Origin: Grimontia hollisae CIP 101886
GTDB lineage: Bacteria > Pseudomonadota > Gammaproteobacteria > Enterobacterales > Vibrionaceae
Length of the DNA stretch: 64,000 bases
Assembly: GCF_000176515.1 (NCBI RefSeq)
Contig: NZ_ADAQ01000013.1
Span: forward strand, 459,361-523,360
Reading direction: 5' to 3'
Shown here one piece after another: positions 1-8,379 of this stretch. Within the stretch, counting starts at the first letter, position 1. The number at the start of each line of letters is the position of its first letter. The notes beneath the pieces were generated by a model that saw only the letters and a list, made by a program, of their open reading frames with translations, was not told the origin of the DNA and made no database searches. Both the position numbers and the translations under genes were made by a program.

Positions 1-330
1 GCACTCTGCATCTCCCGCAATATAGACCGCTTGATTTCCACATCGCTTCCACGCCTTTTCAAGCATTTTGTCGGACAAGTCCAACGCAATCACGCTGGCG
101 CCTTCATTAAGCAACTGCTGGGTGAAATAACCGGTACCACACCCCAAATCAAGGACAGTCTTCCCCATCCAATCTGTGCAACACGCCATCAGCTGATGTC
201 CAACCCTACGCTGAAACGCAGCGCTGGCATCGTAAGTTTGGGCTGCGCGACCAAACGCCGCTTGAATGGCCTTTTTCTCTTCATTCAGCCTATGCAACGT
301 TTGCAGTGAAACATTCATCATCTGGCTCAT
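1..330 (-). CDS. bioC: Malonyl-ACP O-methyltransferase BioC, 5' part only
   Basis: This is the first 110 codons of BioC, which methylates malonyl-ACP with S-adenosylmethionine to start pimeloyl synthesis for biotin. The gene runs off the left edge of the window. The visible part has the SAM-binding motif I, VLDLGCGTGYF, about residues 58-68, followed by the acidic motif II (VIALDLS). Its ATG overlaps the TGA of bioF in an ATGA arrangement, so the two are translationally coupled in a bioB-bioF-bioC operon. In related bacteria bioD follows, which would lie outside the window. The identity is secure from motifs and synteny. Confidence 0.93.
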   Translation of the reverse strand, partial: MSQMMNVSLQTLHRLNEEKKAIQAAFGRAAQTYDASAAFQRRVGHQLMACCTDWMGKTVLDLGCGTGYFTQQLLNEGASVIALDLSDKMLEKAWKRCGNQAVYIAGDAEC

Positions 331-1493
331 GCTTCCTCCTGCAACAAACTACGCAGCGTGGAAGCCAACGACCTGACCTGCGTTTCCTCATGGCTGACAG
401 AGAGCGTGATACGAAGGCGCGCTGTGTTTACTGGAACAGTCGGTGGACGAATAGCGCCGATCCAATAACCGGCATCTTTGAGTGAAACCGCCAATGACTG
501 CATACGTTCAACACTGCCAAGTACCACTGGCTTAATCGGCGTGATCGTAGGAAGTACCGCAGAAAACCCCGCTAACCCGCGATGGAAAATGTCGGAAAGG
601 ACTGCCAATTTTTCCCGGCGCCACGATTGGGTCTGGATAAGGAAAACTGCTTTTTCAAGCGCATGGGCCTGCGCGGGTGGCATCGCGGTGGAATACACAT
701 AGTGGCGGGCAAACTGGGTTAAATAGTCATGCACGGATTCACTGCAAAGTACCGCGGCTCCCATCATGCCAAACGCTTTGCCAAAGGTGACAACCAGAAT
801 GTCAGGCTTGATCCCCGCATGGTCTGCACTCCCCCGTCCCTCTTTGCCTAAAATGCCGCAACCATGAGCATCGTCAACCATCAGCCAGCTCTGGTTTTCC
901 TCGCAACACCGTTTCATTTCCGCCAGCGGTGAAAGATCGCCATCCATACTGAATACACCTTCCGTTACCGTCAGGGAAGCCGAGTCACTGCGCTTCAGGA
1001 GTTGGCTCAGCCTGTCGACATCGTTGTGTGGAAAGCGCTTCATGGTTGCCGGTGAAAGCATTCCCGCTTCTATTAATGAAGCATGGTTCAATTTGTCCTG
1101 CAGCAGCAGATCGCCTTTTTCCAGCAAGGCAAAAATCACGGCCTGATTGGCAGAAAAACCACTGTTGAAAAGCAAGGCCCGGTCAAAGCCCAACCACTCA
1201 CATAAGCATGACTCCAGTGAAAGATGGGGGTAGGAATAACCACTCACCAAGGGCGAGGCGGTGCTGCCTGCGCCGTATTTAGAAAGGCCATCCTGACAGG
1301 CATGGATCAGCTCAGGCTCTTGTGCGAGCCCAAGGTAGTCATTGCCGGAAAAATTAACGAACTGGCGATCTGCGCTGTCTGTTAATGTGCCGGGTTGCAA
1401 CCTGAACGCTGACACCTGTCGGTGGAGATGCTGTTGCCGCCGTGCTTCGAGCCTCTGACTGAGTCGACGTTGCAGTTGGCTTTGTTCACACAT
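327..1493 (-). CDS. bioF: 8-amino-7-oxononanoate synthase
   Basis: This PLP enzyme condenses pimeloyl-ACP (or -CoA) with L-alanine to form 8-amino-7-oxononanoate. The 388-residue length is normal for the family. The PLP lysine is in TFGKAFG (K239), and the aspartate and histidine of VDDAHG (207-211) belong to the cofactor site. The start is 15 bases after the bioB stop, and the stop overlaps the bioC start. Transcription would come from the divergent bioA/bioB promoter region under BirA control. Confidence 0.97.
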   Translation of the reverse strand: MCEQSQLQRRLSQRLEARRQQHLHRQVSAFRLQPGTLTDSADRQFVNFSGNDYLGLAQEPELIHACQDGLSKYGAGSTASPLVSGYSYPHLSLESCLCEWLGFDRALLFNSGFSANQAVIFALLEKGDLLLQDKLNHASLIEAGMLSPATMKRFPHNDVDRLSQLLKRSDSASLTVTEGVFSMDGDLSPLAEMKRCCEENQSWLMVDDAHGCGILGKEGRGSADHAGIKPDILVVTFGKAFGMMGAAVLCSESVHDYLTQFARHYVYSTAMPPAQAHALEKAVFLIQTQSWRREKLAVLSDIFHRGLAGFSAVLPTITPIKPVVLGSVERMQSLAVSLKDAGYWIGAIRPPTVPVNTARLRITLSVSHEETQVRSLASTLRSLLQEEA

Positions 1494-1508
1494 TGTCGCT
1501 GGGCCCCC

Positions 1509-2561
1509 CTACACGCTCGCGTCGTAGAAGAGGTCATCTTTATCCGGACGCGACGCGACACGCTCAGCAACCTTGTTCAGCAGGTTTTCTTCCTGAACGG
1601 CGTCTGGTTTCTGTGCCGCCTGCTCACTGTTAATACCTAACTTCCTGAAAAGCTGCATGTCGGCATCTTCATTCGGGTTTGGCGTTGTCAGCAGTTTGCA
1701 ACCATAGAAAATCGAATTCGCGCCAGCCATAAAACACATTGCCTGCATTTGCTCGTTCATGTTTTCCCGGCCAGCAGAAAGACGAACAGCAGATTTCGGC
1801 ATCATGATACGTGTAACAGCGATAATGCGGATAAAGTCAAATGGGTCAACATCATCAACCGATTCCAGTGGGGTGCCTTTTACTTTCACCAGCATATTGA
1901 TGGGAACACTTTCCGGGTGGTGTGGCAGGTTTGCCAGCTCCACCAGCAAACCAGCGCGATCTGATGCACTTTCGCCAAGGCCAATAATGCCACCGGAGCA
2001 GACTTTCATTCCAGCTTCGCGCACATGAGAAAGGGTATCAAGGCGATCCTGGAAAGTACGGGTGGTGATGATATTGCTATAGTGCTCGCGAGAGGTATCC
2101 AGATTGTGGTTGTAGTAATCAAGCCCTGCCCCTGCCAGTTCATTGGCCTGCTCTGGCGTCAACATACCCAGAGTCATACAGGTTTCGAGCCCCATGTCTT
2201 TCACCCCTGAGATCATTGCTTTCAGGTAAGGCATGTCACGCGATTTCGGATTCTTCCATGCCGCCCCCATGCAGAAGCGGGTCGCACCAGCGCTCTTGGC
2301 TTTTTGCGCGGCATCCAATACGCGTTCTACATCAAGAAGGCGCTCTTTTTCCACATCTGTGCGGTAATGTGCGCTCTGTGGGCAGTACTTGCAGTCTTCC
2401 GGGCAGGCACCGGTTTTGATGGAAAGCAGCGTGCTGACCTGAACCTGGTTCGCCGGCTGGTATTTCCTGTGTACCTGCTGCGCTTCAAACATCAGATCCA
2501 TAAAAGGTTTTTCAAAAAGGGCCTGCACTTCGCCGACAGTCCAGTTATGGCGTACTTCCAC
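1509..2561 (-). CDS. bioB: Biotin synthase, radical SAM enzyme
   Basis: BioB inserts sulfur into dethiobiotin, the last step of biotin synthesis. The radical SAM cluster ligands are visible as C53-x3-C57-x2-C60 in [10 protein letters not shown], and the 350-residue length fits the family. It is the first gene of the leftward bio operon and is divergent from bioA across a 143-base region that contains a BirA-type operator. Nothing unusual is seen. Confidence 0.98.
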   Translation of the reverse strand: MEVRHNWTVGEVQALFEKPFMDLMFEAQQVHRKYQPANQVQVSTLLSIKTGACPEDCKYCPQSAHYRTDVEKERLLDVERVLDAAQKAKSAGATRFCMGAAWKNPKSRDMPYLKAMISGVKDMGLETCMTLGMLTPEQANELAGAGLDYYNHNLDTSREHYSNIITTRTFQDRLDTLSHVREAGMKVCSGGIIGLGESASDRAGLLVELANLPHHPESVPINMLVKVKGTPLESVDDVDPFDFIRIIAVTRIMMPKSAVRLSAGRENMNEQMQAMCFMAGANSIFYGCKLLTTPNPNEDADMQLFRKLGINSEQAAQKPDAVQEENLLNKVAERVASRPDKDDLFYDASV

Positions 2562-2654
2562 CTGTATTACCTCACGTTGATTCCAGTGTTAGTTGAATAG
2601 ATCCGTAAAGAGATCGTCTTGTAATACTTGTTCAGTCTAAGGTCGACCCTTACA

Positions 2655-2687
2655 ATGTCAACATAAACAACATTACATAGTTTACAA
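2655..2687. promoter_or_regulatory. BirA (biotin repressor) operator between bioB and bioA
   Basis: The right half-site AGTTTACAA and the left half-site ATGTCAACA are separated by 15 bases. This agrees with the enterobacterial BirA operator pattern TTGTAAACY-N15/16-RGTTTACAA, with mismatches in the left half. It sits between the divergent bioB and bioA starts, as in E. coli. The right half-site matches best. Confidence 0.75.
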
Positions 2688-2704
2688 CTGAGCACTTTAA
2701 AAGC

Positions 2705-3970
2705 ATGGATATCGCATTCGATCGCAACCACATCTGGCACCCGTACACATCAACAATCACCCCTCTGACCTGTTATCCCGTCACCAGGGCCGAAGGCGTA
2801 TACATTTACCTTGAAGATGGCACTCCATTGATCGATGGTATGTCGTCCTGGTGGGCCGCCATTCATGGCTACAACCACCCGGCGTTGAATAACGCCGTGA
2901 CTGACCAGCTTGCACAGATGTCGCACGTTATGTTTGGCGGCATCACCCACGAGCCAGCTATCGCGCTTTGTAAAAAATTGGTAGCGATGACGCCCGCGTC
3001 ACTGGAAAAGGTGTTCCTGTGCGATTCCGGGTCAATATCGGTCGAGGTTGCATTGAAAATGGCCTTGCAGTACTGGCATGCAAAAGGAGAAAGCCGGGCC
3101 AAATTCCTCACTCTTCGCCATGGGTATCACGGTGACAGCTTTGCTGCGATGTCTGTAACGGACCCAGACAATTCCATGCACAGGCTCTACAAAGGCTTTT
3201 TGCCCGAGCATATCTTTGCCGACTCCCCTGCCTGTGGTTTCTACGATGAGTGGCATGAAAGCGACATTGCCGATTTCAAAGATAAGCTCAAGGCAAACGC
3301 CGCCAATATCGCCGCTGTTATTCTTGAACCGATTGTTCAGGGCGCCGGCGGCATGCGGATTTATCACCCCAGCTACCTGAAACGAGTACGGGAGCTGTGT
3401 GATGAGTATGGGGTGCTGCTGATTTGTGATGAAATCGCCACCGGTTTTGGCCGGACAGGCAAATTGTTCGCCTGTGAACATGCTGGTATTGAGCCTGACA
3501 TCCTATGCCTTGGTAAGGCCCTTACCGGAGGGTATATGACCATGGCAGCTACCCTCACCACCCAGCATGTCGCTGATACGGTATGCAGCGGCGAGGCAGG
3601 TTGCTTTATGCATGGCCCGACGTTTATGGGAAACCCGCTGGCCGCTGCGGTTGCCAACGCCAGCCTTCAGTTATTGCTTGATACCCCCTGGCAGGAAAAA
3701 GTTCTGGGTATTGAATCTGTACTTTCAACACTATTGCCGCCTTTACTGTCATCAGATGCCGTCAAGGCGGTTCGCTGGCTGGGCGCTATTGGCGTGGTAG
3801 AAACCCATCATCCTGTCAATGTTGAGGCCATCCAGAAACACTTCGTTCAAAAAGGCGTATGGATCCGCCCCTTCAGCCGACTGGTTTACATCATGCCCCC
3901 CTATGACATCACCCCTATGCAATTACAGCAACTGGTTGACGCAATTCGTACTGGTTTAGATGAGCAATAA
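2705..3970 (+). CDS. bioA: Adenosylmethionine-8-amino-7-oxononanoate aminotransferase
   Basis: BioA transfers the amino group of S-adenosylmethionine to 8-amino-7-oxononanoate to give 7,8-diaminononanoate. It is a class III PLP aminotransferase of 421 residues. The PLP lysine is K271 in LGKALTGGY, preceded by the CDEIATGFGRTGK segment that holds the cofactor aspartate. It lies alone on the plus strand, divergent from bioBFC and sharing the BirA operator with it. Confidence 0.97.
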   Translation: MDIAFDRNHIWHPYTSTITPLTCYPVTRAEGVYIYLEDGTPLIDGMSSWWAAIHGYNHPALNNAVTDQLAQMSHVMFGGITHEPAIALCKKLVAMTPASLEKVFLCDSGSISVEVALKMALQYWHAKGESRAKFLTLRHGYHGDSFAAMSVTDPDNSMHRLYKGFLPEHIFADSPACGFYDEWHESDIADFKDKLKANAANIAAVILEPIVQGAGGMRIYHPSYLKRVRELCDEYGVLLICDEIATGFGRTGKLFACEHAGIEPDILCLGKALTGGYMTMAATLTTQHVADTVCSGEAGCFMHGPTFMGNPLAAAVANASLQLLLDTPWQEKVLGIESVLSTLLPPLLSSDAVKAVRWLGAIGVVETHHPVNVEAIQKHFVQKGVWIRPFSRLVYIMPPYDITPMQLQQLVDAIRTGLDEQ

Positions 3971-4046
3971 CCGGCCAATCGTTAGGCAAGGTGATCGTCG
4001 TCGTTGATTCCTCCGTAATTCTCCACAGAAATAAATGGAGGTTTCA

Positions 4047-4598
4047 ATGCGTTTAGGTCTTTTCCCGTTACCACTTTTCCTTCTTCCGGGAGGCATCACC
4101 AAGCTCAGGATTTTCGAGCCACGTTATGTACGGTTGGTAAAAGAATCCATGGCCACCGATTCAGGGTTTGTGCTGGCGATGAAAGACGGCGATGCAATTT
4201 GCCGGTTCGGCACCCATGTAAAAATTGTCGACTTCGAAACGCTCCCCGATGGACTGCTGGGTATCACCATCCGCGGCGCATCACGGGTCAGCCTGTCGAA
4301 CATTGGACAGGAAGAAGATGGTCTGTGGGTAGCGAATGCCGACACATTGCCTGCATGGCAGGAACAGTCTGAAGCCGGCATGCTTGGCGAGGTGTTAGAG
4401 GATTTGTTCGAAGCACATCCAGAACACGCCGCCCAATACGGGAACGAAAAGCGCTTTGATGACATGCTCTGGGTTTGCCAACGCTGGCTGGAAGTACTTC
4501 CGCTGGCGAACAGCCAACGACAATGGTTCCTTGCCCAACAAGATCTCGCTGAAGTAAAACAATTCATTTCTCTGCTTCTCAGCGAAGAAAATAGTTGA
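4047..4598 (+). CDS. LON N-terminal-domain (substrate-binding) protein
   Basis: This 183-residue protein resembles only the N-terminal substrate-recognition domain of Lon protease and lacks the ATPase and peptidase parts. The opening strand-rich segment LGLFPLPLFLLPGG and the following FEPRYVRLV are typical. The ATG at 4047 is preferred over an in-frame ATG at 4035 because the Shine-Dalgarno GGAGG lies inside that longer version, five bases before 4047. The gene sits just upstream of the ECF sigma factor gene. Stand-alone LON-domain proteins are common in gammaproteobacteria and their role is poorly known. Confidence 0.85.
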   Translation: MRLGLFPLPLFLLPGGITKLRIFEPRYVRLVKESMATDSGFVLAMKDGDAICRFGTHVKIVDFETLPDGLLGITIRGASRVSLSNIGQEEDGLWVANADTLPAWQEQSEAGMLGEVLEDLFEAHPEHAAQYGNEKRFDDMLWVCQRWLEVLPLANSQRQWFLAQQDLAEVKQFISLLLSEENS

Positions 4599-4606
4599 TA
4601 TTCACG

Positions 4607-4632
4607 TGATCCAAATGGTATCCGGATACGTT
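4607..4632 (+). promoter_or_regulatory. Candidate ECF (RpoE/ChrR type) autoregulatory promoter
   Basis: TGATCC (4607-4612) is followed after 16 bases by CGTT within TACGTT (4627-4632). ECF sigma factors paired with ChrR recognise TGATC-type -35 elements and CGTA-type -10 elements and usually drive their own gene. The -10 match is imperfect. The position, 35 bases upstream of the sigma factor start, is right. Confidence 0.4.
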
Positions 4633-4666
4633 TCGACTGATAAGACATTTACAGGACACTAACATC

Positions 4667-5299
4667 ATGGAACGGGTCGAAAGCACTTATAATTCAAACT
4701 ACCAGAAACCTTCCCAAAGCCGGTCTACTATGTCATCACCCACGCCAGAGTATCTGGCAGAATTGCTTCATCGCGTTGCTAACGACAGAGACGACGCCGC
4801 ATTTTCAGCGCTGTTCAGTCATTTTGCACCCAAAGTGCGGGCATATGGCTTGCGTCATCTGCGAGCAGATGGGCAAGCAATGGAGCTGGTCCAGGAGACC
4901 ATGATCCTGGTGTGGCGAAAAGCATACCTCTACGATGGGTCGAAAGGCGGTGCATCAACGTGGATTTTCACAATCATGCGAAACGTGAGTTTTGACATGC
5001 TCAGGAAAGTGAAAAGTAATAGGGAAGATTGCCTCAGTGGTGATATCTGGCCATTGATTGACGGAGAGGTTGGCGATCAGGAAGAAGAAGCATTGCAAGA
5101 ACAAATCCAGTCGCAGTTACTCTCTTACATTGACCTCCTGCCTGATTTGCAGCAACAAGTCGTCCGGGGGGTATACCTGAAACAGTTGACGCATCAGGAA
5201 ATTGCCGACCAGTTAAATGTACCTCTCGGTACTATCAAATCACGGTTAAGACTTGGCCTACAAAAACTGCGTACTCATCTGGAGGTTAACAATGATTAA
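4667..5299 (+). CDS. ECF-family RNA polymerase sigma factor, ChrR-partner (ECF11-like)
   Basis: This 210-residue protein has sigma region 2 (about residues 35-100, including the QETMILVWRKA segment) and region 4 (about 145-205, with the helix-turn-helix LTHQEIADQLNVPLGTIKS). There is no region 3, as expected for an extracytoplasmic-function sigma factor. Its last codons overlap the start of a ChrR-type anti-sigma factor, which assigns it to the group that answers singlet oxygen or photo-oxidative stress in Rhodobacter. The gene carries AGGA ten bases before the ATG. The stimulus in this organism is inferred from the family only. Confidence 0.92.
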   Translation: MERVESTYNSNYQKPSQSRSTMSSPTPEYLAELLHRVANDRDDAAFSALFSHFAPKVRAYGLRHLRADGQAMELVQETMILVWRKAYLYDGSKGGASTWIFTIMRNVSFDMLRKVKSNREDCLSGDIWPLIDGEVGDQEEEALQEQIQSQLLSYIDLLPDLQQQVVRGVYLKQLTHQEIADQLNVPLGTIKSRLRLGLQKLRTHLEVNND

Positions 5300-5960
5300 G
5301 TATCATCCGTCTGACGCTCTATTGAAATCACATGCGGCGGGTGAACTGGTGGCATCCATGTCTATTGCTGTAGCCGCTCACTGCGAGCTATGCCAGGATT
5401 GCGCAGAAAAGAGCACTATCTACGAAACAGAAGCAGCCAACAACGCGTTCTCAAATGACGAAAAAATCCCCGTTGATGCCTCAGTAAATGACATGTTCGC
5501 AAGCATGCTGTCATCGATCATTAATGATGAAACCAAGCCTCAGACAAAAGTATCTGCCTCTCCCTCTTCTGAGATCGAGGTTGCCGGCGAAAGATACGTG
5601 TTACCCGTCGCATTGCGCCGTTATCATCACCTGGGATGGAGTTCAATGGGGGCTATCAGCCGTGCAAGGCTGCCACTCAATGAAGGTGACACACGCGCAA
5701 GTCTGCTTCATATCGGGATAAACGGGTCTGTTCCCAGCCATACACATAAAGGCATGGAAGTGACTCTGCTATTGAGCGGCCATTTTGAAGATGAACAGGA
5801 CACCTATGTGCCCGGCGATTTCATTGTCTTGGACAGCTCTCACCACCACACACCACGTACGCATGACGGCTGCCTATGTTACACAGTGGCAGACGCTCCC
5901 CTGCACTTCACTAAGGGAGTCAGCCAACTGTTAAATGCGGTCGGCAGGGTGATTTATTAA
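5292..5960 (+). CDS. chrR: ChrR-family zinc anti-sigma factor with C-terminal cupin domain
   Basis: ChrR binds and inactivates its sigma factor until singlet oxygen or a related signal releases it. The zinc ligands match Rhodobacter ChrR in spacing: H5, H30, C34 and C37 (HCELCQDC). The C-terminal half is a cupin with HTHKGMEV and a HHH run. The ATG at 5292 is chosen because GGAGG lies at 5281-5285 and it overlaps the sigma factor stop; an upstream in-frame ATG at 5253 lies inside the sigma gene. The pair forms a translationally coupled two-gene operon ending at a terminator at 5999. Confidence 0.9.
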   Translation: MIKYHPSDALLKSHAAGELVASMSIAVAAHCELCQDCAEKSTIYETEAANNAFSNDEKIPVDASVNDMFASMLSSIINDETKPQTKVSASPSSEIEVAGERYVLPVALRRYHHLGWSSMGAISRARLPLNEGDTRASLLHIGINGSVPSHTHKGMEVTLLLSGHFEDEQDTYVPGDFIVLDSSHHHTPRTHDGCLCYTVADAPLHFTKGVSQLLNAVGRVIY

Positions 5961-5998
5961 ACCCATAAGTGTTGTCAGCTCAGTGACAATCGTAATTG

Positions 5999-6022
5999 AA
6001 AGCGTCATTAATGACGCTTTTT
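5999..6022 (+). terminator. Rho-independent terminator after the ECF sigma/ChrR operon
   Basis: AAAGCGTCATT and AATGACGCTTT form a perfect inverted repeat followed by a T run, 38 bases after the ChrR stop. From here to the sstT leader (6202) I see only AT-rich intergenic sequence with no convincing gene. Confidence 0.8.
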
Positions 6023-6201
6023 CTTGCATTTCACCTATAAAACGTTTAATTATCCAACGATTCACATCTTATTCTGCCCATATACCTTTATAAAATCATG
6101 CATATGCGATCTCACAGTATATTTTGTGTCAATTTCCACTTTACAGAATGAGTGCCCAACTGATTTAATCCCTTTCGCTAACTATGCATTAACAGTTTTT
6201 A

Positions 6202-6322
6202 CCTCAGATACGCGGGTATTTGAGGTGTTGTAGGTTAAACCTAAATCGACGGGAGGCCCCATGTCTCCAGAAAAATTAGGTAAATAGGGCCTAAGACCCT
6301 TACACAGTGAAGTGAGATTATA
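6202..6322 (+). promoter_or_regulatory. Structured leader of sstT with a mini-ORF, class unknown
   Basis: A 10-bp hairpin (CCTCAGATAC at 6202-6211 pairing with GTATTTGAGG at 6216-6225, loop GCGG, one G-U) is followed by the small palindrome TAGGTTAAACCTA (6231-6243). Next is a strong Shine-Dalgarno GGGAGG (6251-6256). It overlaps AGGCCC (6254-6259), which is complementary to GGGCCT at 6287-6292. That pairing would hide the ribosome site and enclose an eight-codon reading frame. The arrangement looks like a cis-regulatory leader, but I cannot match it to a known riboswitch. Confidence 0.5.
6261..6287 (+). CDS. Possible leader peptide MSPEKLGK upstream of sstT
   Basis: An ATG four bases after GGGAGG opens eight codons (MSPEKLGK) closed by TAG, 35 bases before the sstT start. 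The ribosome site is far better than that of sstT itself. The peptide has one serine and no threonine, so classical attenuation by the transported amino acids is not obvious. It may be a regulatory upstream frame or chance. Confidence 0.3.
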   Translation: MSPEKLGK

Positions 6323-7561
6323 ATGACGCAAACACAATCACCTTTAGCCCGAATAACAAACGCCAGCCTGGTCGTGCAGATCCTGATAGGTATTATTGCC
6401 GGTGTTGCCCTGGCAAGCTTCTCGCCGGAAAGTGCCAAAGCAGTAGGATTTTTAGGCAGTTTGTTTGTCAGCGCATTAAAAGCTGTCGCCCCTATTCTTG
6501 TGTTTATTCTGGTGGCGGCATCTATCGCAAATCAGCGAAAGGGCCAACATACTCACCTTAAACCCATAATTACGCTTTATCTTGTTGGTACCTTCGCGGC
6601 AGCGCTCACCGCTGTCACCATGAGCTTTTTGTTCCCAACCGAGCTGACCCTGAGCACCTCCGATTCGGCCATTGCACCACCAGAAGGCATTGTTCAGGTC
6701 ATCACTACCTTGCTGTTCAACATTGTTGACAACCCTATCAGTGCACTGATGAATGGCAACTTCATCGGTATTCTGGCTTGGGCGATTGGTCTGGGAATCG
6801 CATTGCACCATGCCAATGGCACCACAAAAATGGTTTTCGGTGATATTGCGGAAGGCGTTTCTTTTATTGTTCGCAATATTATCAAGCTGGCTCCCTTGGG
6901 TATCTTCGGCCTGGTCGCAAAGACATTTGCGGAAACAGGCTTCGAAGCATTAATGGGCTACGCACATTTGCTGGCAGTATTGTTGGGAAGTATGGCGTTT
7001 ATTGCCTTGGTGGTGAATCCAGCTATCGTTTATGTCAAAACCCGCGCCAATCCCTACCCGCTGGTATTCCAGTGTCTGCGTGAAAGCGGTATGACGGCCT
7101 TTTTCACCCGCAGCTCAGCGGCAAACATTCCAGTTAACATGCAACTGTGTAGCCGACTGAAACTGAACAAAGACACGTACTCGGTTTCTATTCCATTGGG
7201 TGCAACCATTAACATGGGCGGCGCGGCAATCACTATCACCGTACTGACACTGGCTGCAGTCAATACGCTGGGTATTCAGGTTGATCTCGCGACAGCTGTG
7301 CTGCTGAGTGTGGTTGCAGCAGTGTCAGCATGTGGGGCATCTGGCGTAGCGGGTGGTTCACTGCTGCTGATCCCTCTGGCGTGTAACCTGTTCGGTATCC
7401 CGAATGACATCGCCATGCAGGTTGTCGCGGTTGGCTTTATCATCGGTGTGGTTCAGGATTCTGCTGAAACGGCGCTGAACAGTTCAACGGACGTGGTTTT
7501 CACCGCGGCAGCCTGTCGTGCAGTCGAGCGTGAAGCGATGCAGGAAAAACTGGCGAAATAA
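6323..7561 (+). CDS. sstT: Sodium/serine-threonine symporter SstT
   Basis: SstT imports serine and threonine with sodium across the inner membrane. The 412-residue protein belongs to the dicarboxylate/amino acid:cation symporter family. It has multiple hydrophobic segments, the serine-rich re-entrant loop [12 protein letters not shown] and the conserved NMGGAAI segment of the transport core. It is transcribed alone, behind an unusual structured leader, and ends at a strong terminator. Confidence 0.93.
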   Translation: MTQTQSPLARITNASLVVQILIGIIAGVALASFSPESAKAVGFLGSLFVSALKAVAPILVFILVAASIANQRKGQHTHLKPIITLYLVGTFAAALTAVTMSFLFPTELTLSTSDSAIAPPEGIVQVITTLLFNIVDNPISALMNGNFIGILAWAIGLGIALHHANGTTKMVFGDIAEGVSFIVRNIIKLAPLGIFGLVAKTFAETGFEALMGYAHLLAVLLGSMAFIALVVNPAIVYVKTRANPYPLVFQCLRESGMTAFFTRSSAANIPVNMQLCSRLKLNKDTYSVSIPLGATINMGGAAITITVLTLAAVNTLGIQVDLATAVLLSVVAAVSACGASGVAGGSLLLIPLACNLFGIPNDIAMQVVAVGFIIGVVQDSAETALNSSTDVVFTAAACRAVEREAMQEKLAK

Positions 7562-7589
7562 CCGACCAGTTGCCTCCCCCCCCTTTATC

Positions 7590-7612
7590 AAAGGCGCTTC
7601 GGCGCCTTTTTT
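7590..7612 (+). terminator. Rho-independent terminator after sstT
   Basis: AAAGGCGC and GCGCCTTT flank a UUCG tetraloop and run into six or more T residues, 28 bases after the sstT stop. Confidence 0.92.
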
Positions 7613-7683
7613 CTTTCACCTTATGCTTCATTCTCAACATCAATCCGGTTGATGTTTCGGCAGCCGTCTACCTTGGCTTACAG

Positions 7684-7715
7684 AAAGGTTTAGACGTCTA
7701 GATAGATAGCTTTCC
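7684..7715. promoter_or_regulatory. Candidate MetJ operator (tandem met boxes)
   Basis: A perfect met box AGACGTCT (7692-7699) is flanked in 8-base register by AAAGGTTT (7684-7691, 5 of 8), AGATAGAT (7700-7707, 4 of 8) and AGCTTTCC (7708-7715, 4 of 8). A further AGCCGTCT (7 of 8) lies at 7662-7669, out of register. MetJ binds cooperatively to at least two adjacent boxes, so one perfect box with weaker neighbours is suggestive. The boxes overlap the -35 element of the promoter for the ECF transporter operon. Confidence 0.5.
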
Positions 7716-7739
7716 TTTCCCGAAAATAATTCCTATAAT
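7711..7739 (+). promoter_or_regulatory. Sigma-70 promoter of the ECF transporter operon
   Basis: A perfect -10 hexamer TATAAT (7734-7739) lies 17 bases after TTTCCT (7711-7716), a weak -35. It is 85 bases upstream of the first gene. The met boxes reach into the -35 element, so MetJ binding would occlude it. Confidence 0.55.
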
Positions 7740-7824
7740 CCCGCCTCATTTTGTGAGCCGCTTAAAAGTTTGCATTACATCACGTCCGGGCATCCACCTA
7801 TTTTACGGGCGTAAAAGGGTATCT

Positions 7825-8373
7825 ATGAACTTCTCAGCAAAAACCGTCGTTATTATTGCCATTGGCGCTGCCCTGTATGGGATTGGGGGGTTGCCGATGT
7901 TCGGCATTCCTGTTTTCGCCAACACAACACTAAAACCTGCCATGGCGATACTGGCACTGTTCAGCGTATTGTTTGGTCCTGGCGTGGGTTTCTTTGTCGG
8001 TTTCATCGGCCATTGGGTGACGGATCTGTTTGCCGGCTGGGGAGTGTGGTTAACCTGGGTACTTGGTTCAGGCATTGTAGGCATGGTGATCGGTTTGTTT
8101 CCGATCCTGACTAAACAACGCCTGAAATACGGTCATTTTTCATTACCAGATATATTGCTGTTCGCTCTGCTGGCCCTGACCGGTAATGTTGTCGGATACG
8201 GATGCTCTGCACTTCTGGATACCCTGCTGTATGCCGAACCTTTCACTAAAGTCTTCATTCAGCTTTGTATTATTGCGGCCGGTAACGCCCTGCTGGTGAC
8301 AGTGGTCGGCTATTTCATTTTGCAATCTGTCGCTAAACGCAACGGCCAATGCCGCAACCTGACCGAGGCGTAA
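7825..8373 (+). CDS. UPF0397 membrane protein, substrate-binding (S) component of an ECF transporter
   Basis: This 182-residue, five-to-six-helix protein matches the UPF0397 family, the substrate-specificity subunit of an energy-coupling factor transporter for a vitamin or similar small molecule. Conserved features are [17 protein letters not shown] near the start, [17 protein letters not shown] in the middle and AGNALL near the end. The ATG at 7825 has AAAGGG nine to ten bases upstream. It heads a three-gene operon with the dual ATPase and the T component. The substrate is not known; a methionine-related compound is suggested only by the upstream MetJ-like site. Confidence 0.88.
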   Translation: MNFSAKTVVIIAIGAALYGIGGLPMFGIPVFANTTLKPAMAILALFSVLFGPGVGFFVGFIGHWVTDLFAGWGVWLTWVLGSGIVGMVIGLFPILTKQRLKYGHFSLPDILLFALLALTGNVVGYGCSALLDTLLYAEPFTKVFIQLCIIAAGNALLVTVVGYFILQSVAKRNGQCRNLTEA

Positions 8374-8379
8374 TCCTGT

